From the NCBI GenBank assembly GCA_017475765.1, contig JAFVEY010000045.1, positions 1 to 42,126 of the forward strand: DNA of 42,126 bases, read 5' to 3'. Below, piece by piece: positions 16,784 through 24,878 of the stretch (the stretch's first letter is position 1; each line of letters starts with the position of its first letter). Under the pieces are notes generated by a model. That model was not told the DNA's origin and made no database searches. It was given only the letters and a program-made list of their open reading frames with translations. Made by a program: the position numbers and the translations under genes. Origin of the DNA: Clostridia bacterium. Lineage in GTDB: Bacteria > Bacillota > Clostridia > Oscillospirales > Acutalibacteraceae.

Positions 16784-17367
16784 TTTATGATATACTGAGG
16801 TTTGCGGCTTTATTGCTGGTAAGACCGTTTTACAGAATTAAATATATCGGAAGAGGAAATATCCCGCAAAAGGGTGCTTTGATTATATGCAGCAACCATA
16901 TAAGCTATTTTGATCCGATTGCTTTAGGTCTGGGAATCAGAAGAAGAATCTATTTCATGGCGAAATCGGAATTTTTTACGGACAGCAGCAAATTCGTGAG
17001 GTTATTTTTTACCTCCTGCGGTGTATTTCCCGTTGTCAGGAACAGCTCCGACAGAAAGGCTGTCAGCCGGGCGGAAGAGCATCTTGTGCGGGGCAGACAG
17101 ATCGGCATATTTCCGCAGGGAGGGATCGGTTCGGACAGAAAAGCGTTTTCGCCCAAAGCCGGTGCAGCACTGCTTTCTGTCAGAACGCATACGCCCGTGC
17201 TGCCTGTGTCGATATATGCCGAGGGAAAAATCAGACCCTTTGCAAAGATAACAGTGCGCTTCGGGAAACCGATGATACCGCCGGATGACGATTCTCTGAA
17301 AACGGCTAGACAGTTTTCAAGGCAAATTAAAGAAATTATTACTGCTCAGCTGGGGGAAGAACATTGA
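16783..17367 (+). CDS. PlsC-type acyltransferase (second copy, start uncertain)
   Basis: Second glycerolipid acyltransferase-like protein of about 184-195 residues. It has the HX4D motif NHISYFDP, the GRGNIPQKGALIICSNH region seen in PlsC, and IFPQGGIGSDRKAF where the first copy has EGTRSKTGEF, so the usual EGTR is replaced by a PQGGIG-type sequence. The start is unclear: no ATG or GTG occurs between the in-frame stop at 16771 and residue one. TTG at 16813 gives 184 residues but cuts the expected N-terminal membrane segment, which continues upstream as IYDILRFAALL to an ATT at 16783 or ATA at 16780 just behind the plsC stop. Start given here is the upstream ATT; role inferred from domain only. 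Confidence 0.75.
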   Translation: MYDILRFAALLLVRPFYRIKYIGRGNIPQKGALIICSNHISYFDPIALGLGIRRRIYFMAKSEFFTDSSKFVRLFFTSCGVFPVVRNSSDRKAVSRAEEHLVRGRQIGIFPQGGIGSDRKAFSPKAGAALLSVRTHTPVLPVSIYAEGKIRPFAKITVRFGKPMIPPDDDSLKTARQFSRQIKEIITAQLGEEH

Positions 17368-19316
17368 GTATAACAGTTGCAAAAACCGCAGGCTTCTGCT
17401 TTGGCGTCAGCAGAGCCGTCAATATTGTTGAAAAGCTTTTGGATGAGGGCAGATCGGTCTATACGCTCGGCCCTATCATACATAATCCGCAGATGGTGGA
17501 AAGTCTGGCTAAACGTGGAGTCAGAATAGCGGAAAAGCCTGAGGACGCCGAAAAGGGTTCCACGCTTGTAATACGCTCTCACGGCGTATCAAAGGATGTC
17601 ATGGACAGAATCAGAGAGCTGGAGGCTGACTATAAGGACGCAACCTGTCCGTTTGTGCTGAAAATACATAAAATCGTTGCCGAACATTCTGCCGCAGGAG
17701 AGATCATACTGATTGCAGGAGATGAAAATCATCCGGAGGTTCAGGGCATTATCGGATACTGCACAGGAGAGTATCATACCTTCCTGAACAGCGGCGAACT
17801 GGAAAAAATGTCGGATAAAATTCTTTCGTGGAATAATAAGACGGTCTGTGTCGTCGCTCAGACAACTTTTGATATAAAAGAATGGAAAATTTCATTAAAA
17901 TACTTGAAAAATCTATATAAAAATGTTAAAATATTTGATACGATATGTAGTGCAACTTCCGATCGGCAGTCCGAGGCCGAAAAACTGGCATCGGAATCGG
18001 ATATGATGATAGTAATAGGCGGCAGGCACAGCTCAAATACCAATAAGCTGTACCATATCTGTAAAAACGGATGCAGGAATACCTATTTAATCGAATCGGC
18101 AGACGAACTGCCGGACTTCGCCGTCAGACAAGCCGAAAGGATAGGCATTACCGCCGGAGCATCGACCCCGGCAAGCATAATAAAGGAGGTACTGGTTACC
18201 ATGTCAGAAGAAATCAAAAATCCTGAAGAAAGCAAAGCTGAAAACTTTGAGGAGCTCCTGGAGGAGTCTTTCAAAAATTATAATACAAATGGAAGGGTAC
18301 ACGGTGTTGTTGTTGGCGTAACTCCCACAGAGGTACGTGTTGATGTAGGCAGAAAGCAGACCGGAATCATTCCGCTCAGCGAGCTTTCCAGCGATCCGAA
18401 TGCAAAAACAGAGGACATTGTCAAGGTTGGCGATGAGCTTGACCTGATCATTATGAAAACCAACGATCAGGAGGGCACAATCCTTCTCTCCAAGAGACTT
18501 CTTGATGCACAGAAGGGTTGGGACGATATTGCCGAGGCTTATGAGAATAAGACCGTTGTTCACGGCGTTGTCACAGACGTGATCAAGGGCGGCGTTCTTG
18601 CTCTTACAAGCGGTATCAAGGTGTTTATCCCTGCTTCTCAGGCTACGGCAACAAGAGGAGAGCCGCTTGAGGATCTCCTCAAGAAGGAAGTTGACTTCCG
18701 CATCATCGAAACAACAGGCAGAAATCAGAGAAGAAGAGCTGTCGGTTCCATCCGTTCCGTTCTCAATGATGAGCGCAAGAAGAAGGAAGAGGAATTCTGG
18801 GCTTCTGCTGAGGTAGGTAAGACCTACACCGGCGTTGTGAAGTCACTCACTTCCTACGGCGCATTCGTTGATATCGGCGGTATCGACGGTATGGTACATA
18901 TTTCTGAGCTTTCCTGGAACAGAATCAAGCATCCGTCAGAGGTTGTTAATGTCGGTGATACTGTTGAGGTTTATATTAAGGCTCTTGATCAGGAAAAGGG
19001 CAAGATTTCTCTTGGTTATAAGAAGGACGAGGACAATCCGTGGGAAATTCTGAGGAATCAGTATCCTGTCGGCACAGCAGCTGAGGTTGAGATTGTCGGT
19101 CTGACACAGTTCGGCGCATTTGCAAAGATCCTTCCTGGAATTGACGGACTTATCCATGTTTCTCAGATCTCCAACGAAAGAGTTGAGAAGCCGGAGGATG
19201 TTCTCAGCGTAGGTCAGAAGGTAAAGGTAAAGATTACTGCTATTGATTTTGACAAAAAGCGTATCAGCCTTTCCATCAAGGCACTTCTTGATGATAGTGC
19301 AGAAGATGCCGAATAA
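17364..19316 (+). CDS. ispH: IspH-ribosomal protein S1 fusion (HMBPP reductase + four S1 domains)
   Basis: A 650-residue fusion. Residues 1-279 are IspH, the last MEP-pathway enzyme, reducing HMBPP to IPP and DMAPP through a [4Fe-4S] cluster; the three ligands are Cys12 (AGFCFGV), Cys95 (DATCPF) and Cys195 (DTICSATSDRQ), with His40 and His73 (SHG) in place. Residues about 305-640 are four S1 RNA-binding domains like ribosomal protein S1, the last two strongest (GVVKSLTSYGAFVDIGG, VGLTQFGAFAKILPG). Start is TTG at 17364, overlapping the acyltransferase stop, with GGGGGA at 17352-17357. An AAAGGAGG site and ATG at 18201 sit exactly at the domain junction, and codon use changes there. Such fusions are known in clostridia. 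A hairpin terminator follows. Confidence 0.93.
   Translation: MSITVAKTAGFCFGVSRAVNIVEKLLDEGRSVYTLGPIIHNPQMVESLAKRGVRIAEKPEDAEKGSTLVIRSHGVSKDVMDRIRELEADYKDATCPFVLKIHKIVAEHSAAGEIILIAGDENHPEVQGIIGYCTGEYHTFLNSGELEKMSDKILSWNNKTVCVVAQTTFDIKEWKISLKYLKNLYKNVKIFDTICSATSDRQSEAEKLASESDMMIVIGGRHSSNTNKLYHICKNGCRNTYLIESADELPDFAVRQAERIGITAGASTPASIIKEVLVTMSEEIKNPEESKAENFEELLEESFKNYNTNGRVHGVVVGVTPTEVRVDVGRKQTGIIPLSELSSDPNAKTEDIVKVGDELDLIIMKTNDQEGTILLSKRLLDAQKGWDDIAEAYENKTVVHGVVTDVIKGGVLALTSGIKVFIPASQATATRGEPLEDLLKKEVDFRIIETTGRNQRRRAVGSIRSVLNDERKKKEEEFWASAEVGKTYTGVVKSLTSYGAFVDIGGIDGMVHISELSWNRIKHPSEVVNVGDTVEVYIKALDQEKGKISLGYKKDEDNPWEILRNQYPVGTAAEVEIVGLTQFGAFAKILPGIDGLIHVSQISNERVEKPEDVLSVGQKVKVKITAIDFDKKRISLSIKALLDDSAEDAE
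18182..18203 (+). promoter_or_regulatory. rpsA: Candidate internal ribosome binding site and start for S1 protein
   Basis: AAAGGAGG at 18182-18189 lies 11 bases before ATG at 18201-18203, in frame inside the ispH-rpsA fusion. The ATG encodes Met280, the first residue after the IspH domain, so initiation here would give a free four-domain S1 protein of 371 residues. Observed motif and position; independent initiation is inference. Confidence 0.5.
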
Positions 19317-19338
19317 ATTGTACGGATTGGTGTACAAT
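19317..19338 (+). other. Small hairpin after the ispH-rpsA stop
   Basis: ATTGTAC at 19317-19323 pairs with GTACAAT at 19332-19338 around an eight-base loop, followed by ATTTTG. It starts at the first base after the stop codon. It may assist the stronger terminator 30 bases on, or protect the 3' end; too weak to call an independent terminator. Confidence 0.4.
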
Positions 19339-19367
19339 ATTTTGCTGAACACATAAGAATCAACACT

Positions 19368-19406
19368 TTAGGCATCTCGTATGAGGTGCCTAATTGTATT
19401 TGTTTG
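19368..19406 (+). terminator. Rho-independent terminator of the cmk-rpsA operon
   Basis: An 11-base-pair stem, TTAGGCATCTC at 19368-19378 and GAGGTGCCTAA at 19383-19393 with one G-T pair, has a four-base GTAT loop and is followed by the T-rich TTGTATTTGTTTG. It sits 52 bases after the stop of the IspH-S1 gene. Good intrinsic terminator shape, though the T-run is interrupted. Confidence 0.78.
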
Positions 19407-19422
19407 ACAGGAGATGTTATTG

Positions 19423-19974
19423 ATGTATGAAGAAATAAAAGAAAAGGCAAGGGCAGCGGTATTGGAGGTACTTGAACAGGCTCACCTGAAAGAGGGCGAT
19501 GTTTTTGTGGTAGGCTGCTCTTCCAGTACCGTATGCGGCGAAGGCTACGGAAAGGCTTCAAGTATGGATATTGCACAGGCATTGTTTGACGGAATCTATC
19601 CTGAGCTGAAAAACAGAGGAATTATTCTTGCTGCTCAATGCTGTGAGCATCTGAATAGAGCAATCATTACTTCAGAAACAGCCGCCGAAAGACAAAACAG
19701 AGAGATTGTGAATGTCGTACCGCTGCCGAAAGCAGGCGGTTCGTTTGCAACGATAACGTATCATACGATTGACCATCCTGTTGCTTTGGAGCATATCAGA
19801 GCCGATGCAGGAATGGATATCGGAGGCGTTCTCATCGGAATGCATCTGAAAGAGGTTGCTGTTCCGCTGAATCTGAAAAACAATACAATAGGACAGGCGC
19901 ATATCACAGCTGCCAGAACACGTCCGAAATTTATCGGCGGCGAAAGAGCGCATTATAACGATGAATTGAAATGA
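19423..19974 (+). CDS. UPF0340 / TIGR01440 family protein
   Basis: Conserved protein of 183 residues like Bacillus subtilis YwlG; function not established. It has the family blocks GCSSSTVCGEGYGKASS, LAAQCCEHLNRA, the VVPLPKAGGSFAT stretch, DAGMDIGGVLIGMHL and ARTRPKFIGGERAHY near the end. Conserved cysteine, glutamate and histidine in QCCEH suggest a ligand site but this is speculation. ATG at 19423 is chosen because AGGAG at 19409-19413 lies nine bases before; ATG at 19414 is too close to that site. The next gene starts right after its stop, with its AGGAGG between. Confidence 0.9.
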   Translation: MYEEIKEKARAAVLEVLEQAHLKEGDVFVVGCSSSTVCGEGYGKASSMDIAQALFDGIYPELKNRGIILAAQCCEHLNRAIITSETAAERQNREIVNVVPLPKAGGSFATITYHTIDHPVALEHIRADAGMDIGGVLIGMHLKEVAVPLNLKNNTIGQAHITAARTRPKFIGGERAHYNDELK

Positions 19975-19991
19975 TCGCAGGAGGTGCCGAT

Positions 19992-20576
19992 ATGGGGTAC
20001 AGGGAAGAGTTTATTGAAATATACAATGAAAATATTCATCGTGAGGGAAGTCAGAATCTTTTGGAATGGATGCAGAAAACAGATTTTTTTACCACTCCGG
20101 CAAGTACGAAATTCCATGGTGCCTGTGAGCAGGGTCTTGTCATGCACAGCATCAGCGTTTATAAAACTATGATGGAAAAGCATTTTGATCCCGAAAGCGA
20201 TAATCCCGAAAGTTTTGCTGTATGTGCGTTGCTGCATGATCTTTGTAAGGCGCAGTTTTATAAGGTTTCTATGAGAAACGTCAAAAACGATGAAACGGGA
20301 CAATGGGAGAAAAAACCATATTACACCGTTGATGATGCCTTTCCCTTCGGGCACGGAGAGAAGTCTGTCTATCTGATTGAGCGTTTCATGCGCCTTAAGC
20401 CGGCAGAAGCCATTGCCATCCGCTGGCACATGGGCGGATTTGACGAAGCGGCACGGGGCGGCAGCTTTGCAATAAGCCATGCCTATGAAAAGTATCCCAT
20501 AGCGGTAAAGCTTCATCTTGCCGACCTTGAATCGACATATCTGAGAGAAAAAGGGTTTTCAACCGTAGCAAAATAG
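19992..20576 (+). CDS. HD-domain protein, putative phosphohydrolase
   Basis: Protein of 194 residues with HD-superfamily metal motifs: a histidine in GLVMHSISVY (His52), the HD pair in ALLHDLCKA (82-83), a later histidine in IRWHMGG, and an aspartate in HLADLEST. It most resembles small clostridial and phage-type HD proteins, predicted metal-dependent phosphohydrolases; substrate unknown. ATG at 19992 follows AGGAGG at 19979-19984 by seven bases, so it is preferred over the ATG at 19971 that overlaps the UPF0340 gene. It is probably co-transcribed with UPF0340. No terminator is obvious after it. Confidence 0.82.
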   Translation: MGYREEFIEIYNENIHREGSQNLLEWMQKTDFFTTPASTKFHGACEQGLVMHSISVYKTMMEKHFDPESDNPESFAVCALLHDLCKAQFYKVSMRNVKNDETGQWEKKPYYTVDDAFPFGHGEKSVYLIERFMRLKPAEAIAIRWHMGGFDEAARGGSFAISHAYEKYPIAVKLHLADLESTYLREKGFSTVAK

Positions 20577-20644
20577 GTTGAGAATCCCTCCGTCAAAAGC
20601 TGCGGTAAAAATGTTATTCACACATATTTTTTAAAAATTAACTC

Positions 20645-20673
20645 TTGACAAAGCCGGAAGACTGCTTTATAAT
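20645..20673 (+). promoter_or_regulatory. Near-consensus sigma-A promoter of the trp operon
   Basis: TTGACA at 20645-20650 and TATAAT at 20668-20673 are both perfect, with a 17-base spacer. Transcription would start near 20680, just before the T-box leader. A promoter this strong fits control by transcription attenuation downstream. Confidence 0.88.
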
Positions 20674-20689
20674 ATGAATATCATATATG

Positions 20690-20965
20690 AATAAGAAAAA
20701 CCGTTGATCAGGAGTAGTAGATGAAAGTGATTGCTTCAGAGAACTGTCGGTTGGTGTGATGACAGCAGCTCAGCTTTTATTGAATGGACTTGTAAGGGCG
20801 GCAGGAAACCGGAGTTCCGGGAGTAATGGCCGACGGAAATCTGACCGTTATCAGCAGATAGTGTATGTACGTACATGATGAGCGGGCGAGAAATTTGCCA
20901 ATTTGGGTGGTACCGCAGAAGTTTACAGACTTTTGTCCCTTTATCCGGGATGAAAGTCTTTTTTG
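20690..20965 (+). promoter_or_regulatory. T-box riboswitch, tRNA-Trp responsive
   Basis: Leader RNA that senses uncharged tRNA and lets transcription continue into trpE. Seen: a Stem I region at about 20700-20795 with AGTAGTAGA, a CAGAGAACTG and GGTTGGTGTGA distal loop pattern, a likely specifier TGG at 20785-20787 within GAATGGAC, and the T-box itself, GGGTGGTACCGC at 20905-20916, whose TGGT (20908-20911) pairs with the tRNA acceptor end. The last part forms the terminator at 20927-20964. The UGG specifier agrees with the trp genes downstream. Single T-box, not tandem. Secondary structure was judged by eye. Confidence 0.93.
20927..20964 (+). terminator. T-box attenuator terminator
   Basis: AGACTTTTGTCCC at 20927-20939 pairs with GGGATGAAAGTCT at 20947-20959 (13 pairs, two G-T), with a seven-base loop and a run of six T ending at 20964. 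The alternative antiterminator would use the T-box sequence upstream. It lies 31 bases before the trpE start. Confidence 0.9.
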
Positions 20966-20995
20966 TTTGCAATTTTATTTTTGGAGGTAATGAAA

Positions 20996-22453
20996 ATGCT
21001 CAAGCCTGATATCAAATCAGTCAAAGAACTGGCGGAAAATTATAATACTGTTCCTGTCAGTAAAGAATTTTATGCGGATGTTGTAACGCCGATAACGCTG
21101 CTCAGAAGGATCGCCGGAATCAGCGACAGATTTTTCCTTCTCGAAAGCGTTGAGGGCGGAGAAAAATGGGGCAGATATTCATTCCTCGGTTTTGACCCGA
21201 TCATGCGTGTCACCTGTAAGGATAAAACCGTAAAGATAGAAAAAAACGGTGAAACGGAAACAATAACGACTGCAAAGCCGCTTGATGTTGTCAGAAAAAT
21301 CCTGTCTAAGTATAAGGCACCTGATGTTTCGGAAACAGCGCCGTTTACGGGCGGTTTTGTCGGATATTTTGCTTATTCCATGATAGGCTATGCAGAGCCG
21401 AAGCTGAAAATAAGCGGCGGCGATTTCAACGATATGGATCTGATGCTTTTTGAAAAGGTGATTGCTTATGATCATCTCAAACAGAAGATCAGTATTTCGG
21501 TCAATATCAGAACAGACAAGGCGGAAGAAAATTACAGCAAAGCAGAAGCAATCATCAATGAAACTGCAAAGCTCATCCATTCCGAAAGGCCGCTTCCGCA
21601 GCTGCCGGTGCCGAAGGTTTCGGAATTCAGCTGTAATTTTTCAAAAGAGGAATACTGCGAAGTGGTTGAAAGAACAAAGGAATATATCCGTGACGGAGAT
21701 ATTTTTCAGGCGGTTATTTCCAGACGCTTTGAAGCCGATTATGAAGGCAGTCTGATTAATGCCTACCGTGTTCTGAGGACAACGAATCCGTCGCCGTATA
21801 TGGTGTATATGAGCATTGACGGAGATGAAATTATGAGTACCTCTCCCGAAACACTTGTCAGATTGCAGAATGGCAGACTCTATACCTTCCCTGTTGCAGG
21901 CTCCCGACCCAGAGGAAAAACGGACGAGGAGGATATTGCTCTTGAAAAAGGACTTCTGGCAGACGAAAAGGAGCTTTCGGAGCATAATATGCTTGTTGAT
22001 CTCGGACGGAACGACCTCGGAAGAATATCAAAATTCGGCAGCGTGGAGGTCACAAAGTATAAGGTGATACACCGCTATTCAAAAATCATGCACATCTGTT
22101 CCCAGGTGGAGAGCAATATCCGTGATGATTGTGATGCCATGAATGCAATAGAATCGGTTCTTCCGGCAGGAACACTTTCAGGCGCACCGAAAATCAGAGC
22201 CTGTGAAATTATCGAGGAACTTGAAAAATGTCCGAGAAATATTTACGGCGGCGCTTTGGGATATATGGATTTTTCGGGAAATCTTGATACCTGCATAGCG
22301 ATCAGAATGGCATTCAAGAAAAACGGAAAGGTATATGTACAGGCAGGCGGAGGAATTGTTGCTGACAGCGTGCCAGAAAGCGAATATATGGAATCCCATA
22401 ACAAGGCGCTGGCTGTCATCAATGCCATCAAGACCTGTACGGATATTGAGTAA
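20996..22453 (+). CDS. trpE: Anthranilate synthase component I
   Basis: Makes anthranilate from chorismate using ammonia from TrpG. The protein of about 485 residues has the N-terminal regulatory region with FLLESVEGGEKWGRYSFLG, where the LLES motif forms the tryptophan feedback site, and the chorismate-binding C-terminal domain with SPYMVYMSI, STSPETLVR, FPVAGSRPRGKT, EHNMLVDLGRNDLGR and LPAGTLSGAPKIRA. ATG at 20996 is chosen because GGAGG at 20983-20987 lies eight bases before; ATG at 20990 is too close. First gene of the T-box-controlled trp operon. Confidence 0.96.
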   Translation: MLKPDIKSVKELAENYNTVPVSKEFYADVVTPITLLRRIAGISDRFFLLESVEGGEKWGRYSFLGFDPIMRVTCKDKTVKIEKNGETETITTAKPLDVVRKILSKYKAPDVSETAPFTGGFVGYFAYSMIGYAEPKLKISGGDFNDMDLMLFEKVIAYDHLKQKISISVNIRTDKAEENYSKAEAIINETAKLIHSERPLPQLPVPKVSEFSCNFSKEEYCEVVERTKEYIRDGDIFQAVISRRFEADYEGSLINAYRVLRTTNPSPYMVYMSIDGDEIMSTSPETLVRLQNGRLYTFPVAGSRPRGKTDEEDIALEKGLLADEKELSEHNMLVDLGRNDLGRISKFGSVEVTKYKVIHRYSKIMHICSQVESNIRDDCDAMNAIESVLPAGTLSGAPKIRACEIIEELEKCPRNIYGGALGYMDFSGNLDTCIAIRMAFKKNGKVYVQAGGGIVADSVPESEYMESHNKALAVINAIKTCTDIE

Positions 22454-22466
22454 GGAGGGGAAAAAT

Positions 22467-23036
22467 ATGGTTTTGCTTATAGATAATTACGACAGCTTTT
22501 CCTATAATCTTGTTCAGCTGGCAGGATCGATACAGCCTGATATAAAGGTTATCCGCAATGATGAACTGACAGTTGAAGAGATACGTGAGCTGAAGCCTTC
22601 GCATATCATACTGTCGCCGGGTCCCTGCTACCCGAAGGATGCAGGTGTGTGTGAGGAGGCTGCATTGAAGCTCAGAGGAGAGGTGCCGATACTCGGAGTA
22701 TGCCTCGGACATCAGGCAATATGCGAAGCATACGGTGGAAGAATTATCCATGCCAAAGAGCTGATGCACGGCAAACAGGACAGAATAAAAATCAATCCTG
22801 CTTATGAAATATTTGCAGGACTGGGAAATGAGATTGATGCTGCAAGGTATCATTCTTTGATAGCACAGCGCAGCTCCCTGCCCGACTGTTTTGATATCAT
22901 AGCCGAGGATTCCATCGGAGAGGTCATGGCTGTCAAGCATAAGGAAAGCAAGCTCTACGGGCTTCAGTTCCATCCTGAATCAATTCTTACTCCGCAGGGC
23001 AGGATAATCATGGAAAACTTTTTAAACATAAAATAA
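22467..23036 (+). CDS. trpG: Anthranilate synthase component II (glutamine amidotransferase)
   Basis: Class I glutamine amidotransferase that supplies ammonia to TrpE; in many Firmicutes it also serves PabB. The 189-residue protein has the catalytic triad: Cys79 in ILGVCLGHQAI, and His169 and Glu171 in QFHPESI. The oxyanion-hole region LSPGPCYPKDAG is present. Start at 22467 follows GGAGGGG at 22454-22460; a longer in-frame reading into trpE has no site. Not fused to trpD, as it is in enteric bacteria. Confidence 0.95.
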   Translation: MVLLIDNYDSFSYNLVQLAGSIQPDIKVIRNDELTVEEIRELKPSHIILSPGPCYPKDAGVCEEAALKLRGEVPILGVCLGHQAICEAYGGRIIHAKELMHGKQDRIKINPAYEIFAGLGNEIDAARYHSLIAQRSSLPDCFDIIAEDSIGEVMAVKHKESKLYGLQFHPESILTPQGRIIMENFLNIK

Positions 23037-23057
23037 AATTTTGAAAGGATGATCACA

Positions 23058-24080
23058 ATGATTAAAGAAGCAATCGCACTTTTGGTCGAAGGTAAGGATC
23101 TCGATTATGATCTGACAAAAGAGGTTATGGGCGAGATAATGGACGGCAAGGCAACCGATGCACAGATAGCATCGTTTATTACGGCTCTTGCCATTAAAGG
23201 CGAAACAATTGAGGAAATTACTGCCTGCGCCGAGGTAATGAGGGCAAAGGGTGTGAAGCTCGAAAAAAACGGTCTTGACGTTTTTGAAATTGTCGGAACG
23301 GGCGGCGACAAGGTAGGTACATTCAATATATCCACAACAGCAGCATTTATCATTGCAGCGGCAGGAGTTCCTGTTGCAAAGCACGGAAACAGAAGTGTTT
23401 CCAGCAAAAGCGGCGCTGCTGATGTTTTGGAAGTTCTTGGTGTCAATCTCAAACTCACTCCCGAACAGAATGCCGAGGTTCTCAAAAGAAGCGGAATATG
23501 TTTTATGTTTGCGCCGACTTATCATGCTTCCATGCGTTTTGCTGCTCCGGCAAGAAGAGAAACAGGCGTTCGTTCGGTATTCAATGTGCTTGGCCCGCTG
23601 ACCAATCCGGCAGCAGCAGAATATCAGCTGATGGGCGTATACGATGATAAGCTGGTCGAGCCGCTGGCAAAGGTTCTCCACAATCTCGGAGTGAAAAAAG
23701 GTATTACCGTTTGCGGCGCTTCAAGACTTGACGAGCTGACAACCACCGGTATCAATAAAATATGTGAAATCAACGGTGACGAGCTTAAGACTTATGAGCT
23801 TGACAGCGAAAAATACGGTCTGAAAAGAGCTTCTCTTGACGATATCATCGGAGGAAGTGCAGAAGATAACGCTGTCATCACAAAAGCGATTCTCAGCGGC
23901 GAGAAGGGCGCAAAGCGTGATATTACCGTGCTGAATGCAGGTGCAAGCCTTTATATTGCAGGCAAAGCCGCAAGTATTGCAGACGGCATCAAGCTGGCAG
24001 AGGAAATCATTGACAGCGGAAAAGCAGCTGCAAAGCTTGATGAATTTGTAAAGGTATCAAACGAAGCCGCAAGTCTTTGA
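23058..24080 (+). CDS. trpD: Anthranilate phosphoribosyltransferase
   Basis: Transfers phosphoribose from PRPP to anthranilate. The 340-residue protein has the N-terminal helical domain (KEAIALLVEGKDL...) and the PRPP-binding loop GTGGDKVGTFNIST, the KHGNRSVSSKSGAADVLE motif, and the NVLGPLTNPA stretch typical of TrpD. ATG at 23058 follows AAAGGA at 23044-23049; an ATG at 23049 nine bases earlier is part of that site. The gap to trpC is 17 bases. Confidence 0.96.
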   Translation: MIKEAIALLVEGKDLDYDLTKEVMGEIMDGKATDAQIASFITALAIKGETIEEITACAEVMRAKGVKLEKNGLDVFEIVGTGGDKVGTFNISTTAAFIIAAAGVPVAKHGNRSVSSKSGAADVLEVLGVNLKLTPEQNAEVLKRSGICFMFAPTYHASMRFAAPARRETGVRSVFNVLGPLTNPAAAEYQLMGVYDDKLVEPLAKVLHNLGVKKGITVCGASRLDELTTTGINKICEINGDELKTYELDSEKYGLKRASLDDIIGGSAEDNAVITKAILSGEKGAKRDITVLNAGASLYIAGKAASIADGIKLAEEIIDSGKAAAKLDEFVKVSNEAASL

Positions 24081-24097
24081 CAGGGGATTGAAAGATC

Positions 24098-24874
24098 ATG
24101 ATTCTCGATACATTGGCACAGTCCACAAGAAAAAGAATAGAAGCTCAAAAGAAGATTATTTCTTTATCCGAGCTGAAAGAAAAGGCTCTTTCTCTGCCGA
24201 AAAAGAATTTTGAATTTGAAAAGGCTCTCAGAGGTGACGATATACGCTTTATATGCGAGGTGAAAAAAGCGTCGCCTTCAAAGGGACTGATCGCTCCCGA
24301 TTTTCCGTATTTGAAAATTGCGGAGGAATACGAAGCGGCAGGAGCTGCTGCGGTATCTGTTCTGACAGAACCGGAGTATTTCAAGGGCAGCGATGAATAT
24401 GTCCGTGAGATCAGCCAAAAAATTTCTCTTCCGGTCATCAGAAAGGATTTTACCGTTGATGAATATATGATCTATCAGGCTGCTGAAATGGGTGCATCTG
24501 CTGTGCTGCTGATATGCGCTCTGCTTGACTCACAGACGATCAGAAGCTATATTGCTATCTGTGATTCTCTTGGACTTTCGGCTCTTGTGGAGACGCATGA
24601 CGAGCAGGAAGTTCAATCGGCTCTTTCTGCAGGTGCAAGGCTGATAGGCGTCAATAACCGTAATCTGAAGGATTTTACTGTCGATATCAGTAACTGTATC
24701 CGTCTGAGAGGTCTTGTTCCCGATGATATCACTTTTGTAGCCGAAAGCGGCATCAACACTGCAGAGGATATACAAAATCTGAGAGTGGCAGGAGTCAATG
24801 CTGTTCTGATCGGCGAAACGCTGATGAGGTCGGAAGATAAAGCGGCAATGCTTGCACAGCTTCGGGGGAATTGA
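24098..24874 (+). CDS. trpC: Indole-3-glycerol-phosphate synthase
   Basis: Closes the indole ring, turning CdRP into indole-3-glycerol phosphate with loss of CO2. This 258-residue TIM barrel has the motifs FICEVKKASPSKG (catalytic lysines and substrate phosphate loop), RKDFTVDEYMIYQA, GVNNRNLKDF and VAESGINTAEDIQ. Separate from trpF here, unlike the enteric fusion. GGGGATTGAAAG before the ATG contains the ribosome binding site. The stop precedes the trpF start by four bases. Confidence 0.96.
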   Translation: MILDTLAQSTRKRIEAQKKIISLSELKEKALSLPKKNFEFEKALRGDDIRFICEVKKASPSKGLIAPDFPYLKIAEEYEAAGAAAVSVLTEPEYFKGSDEYVREISQKISLPVIRKDFTVDEYMIYQAAEMGASAVLLICALLDSQTIRSYIAICDSLGLSALVETHDEQEVQSALSAGARLIGVNNRNLKDFTVDISNCIRLRGLVPDDITFVAESGINTAEDIQNLRVAGVNAVLIGETLMRSEDKAAMLAQLRGN

Positions 24875-24878
24875 TAGT

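Noticed and set aside
20690-20990. Leader peptide with tandem Trp codons for ribosome-mediated attenuation
   Set aside because: The leader has complete T-box features and no small reading frame with repeated TGG codons and its own ribosome binding site.
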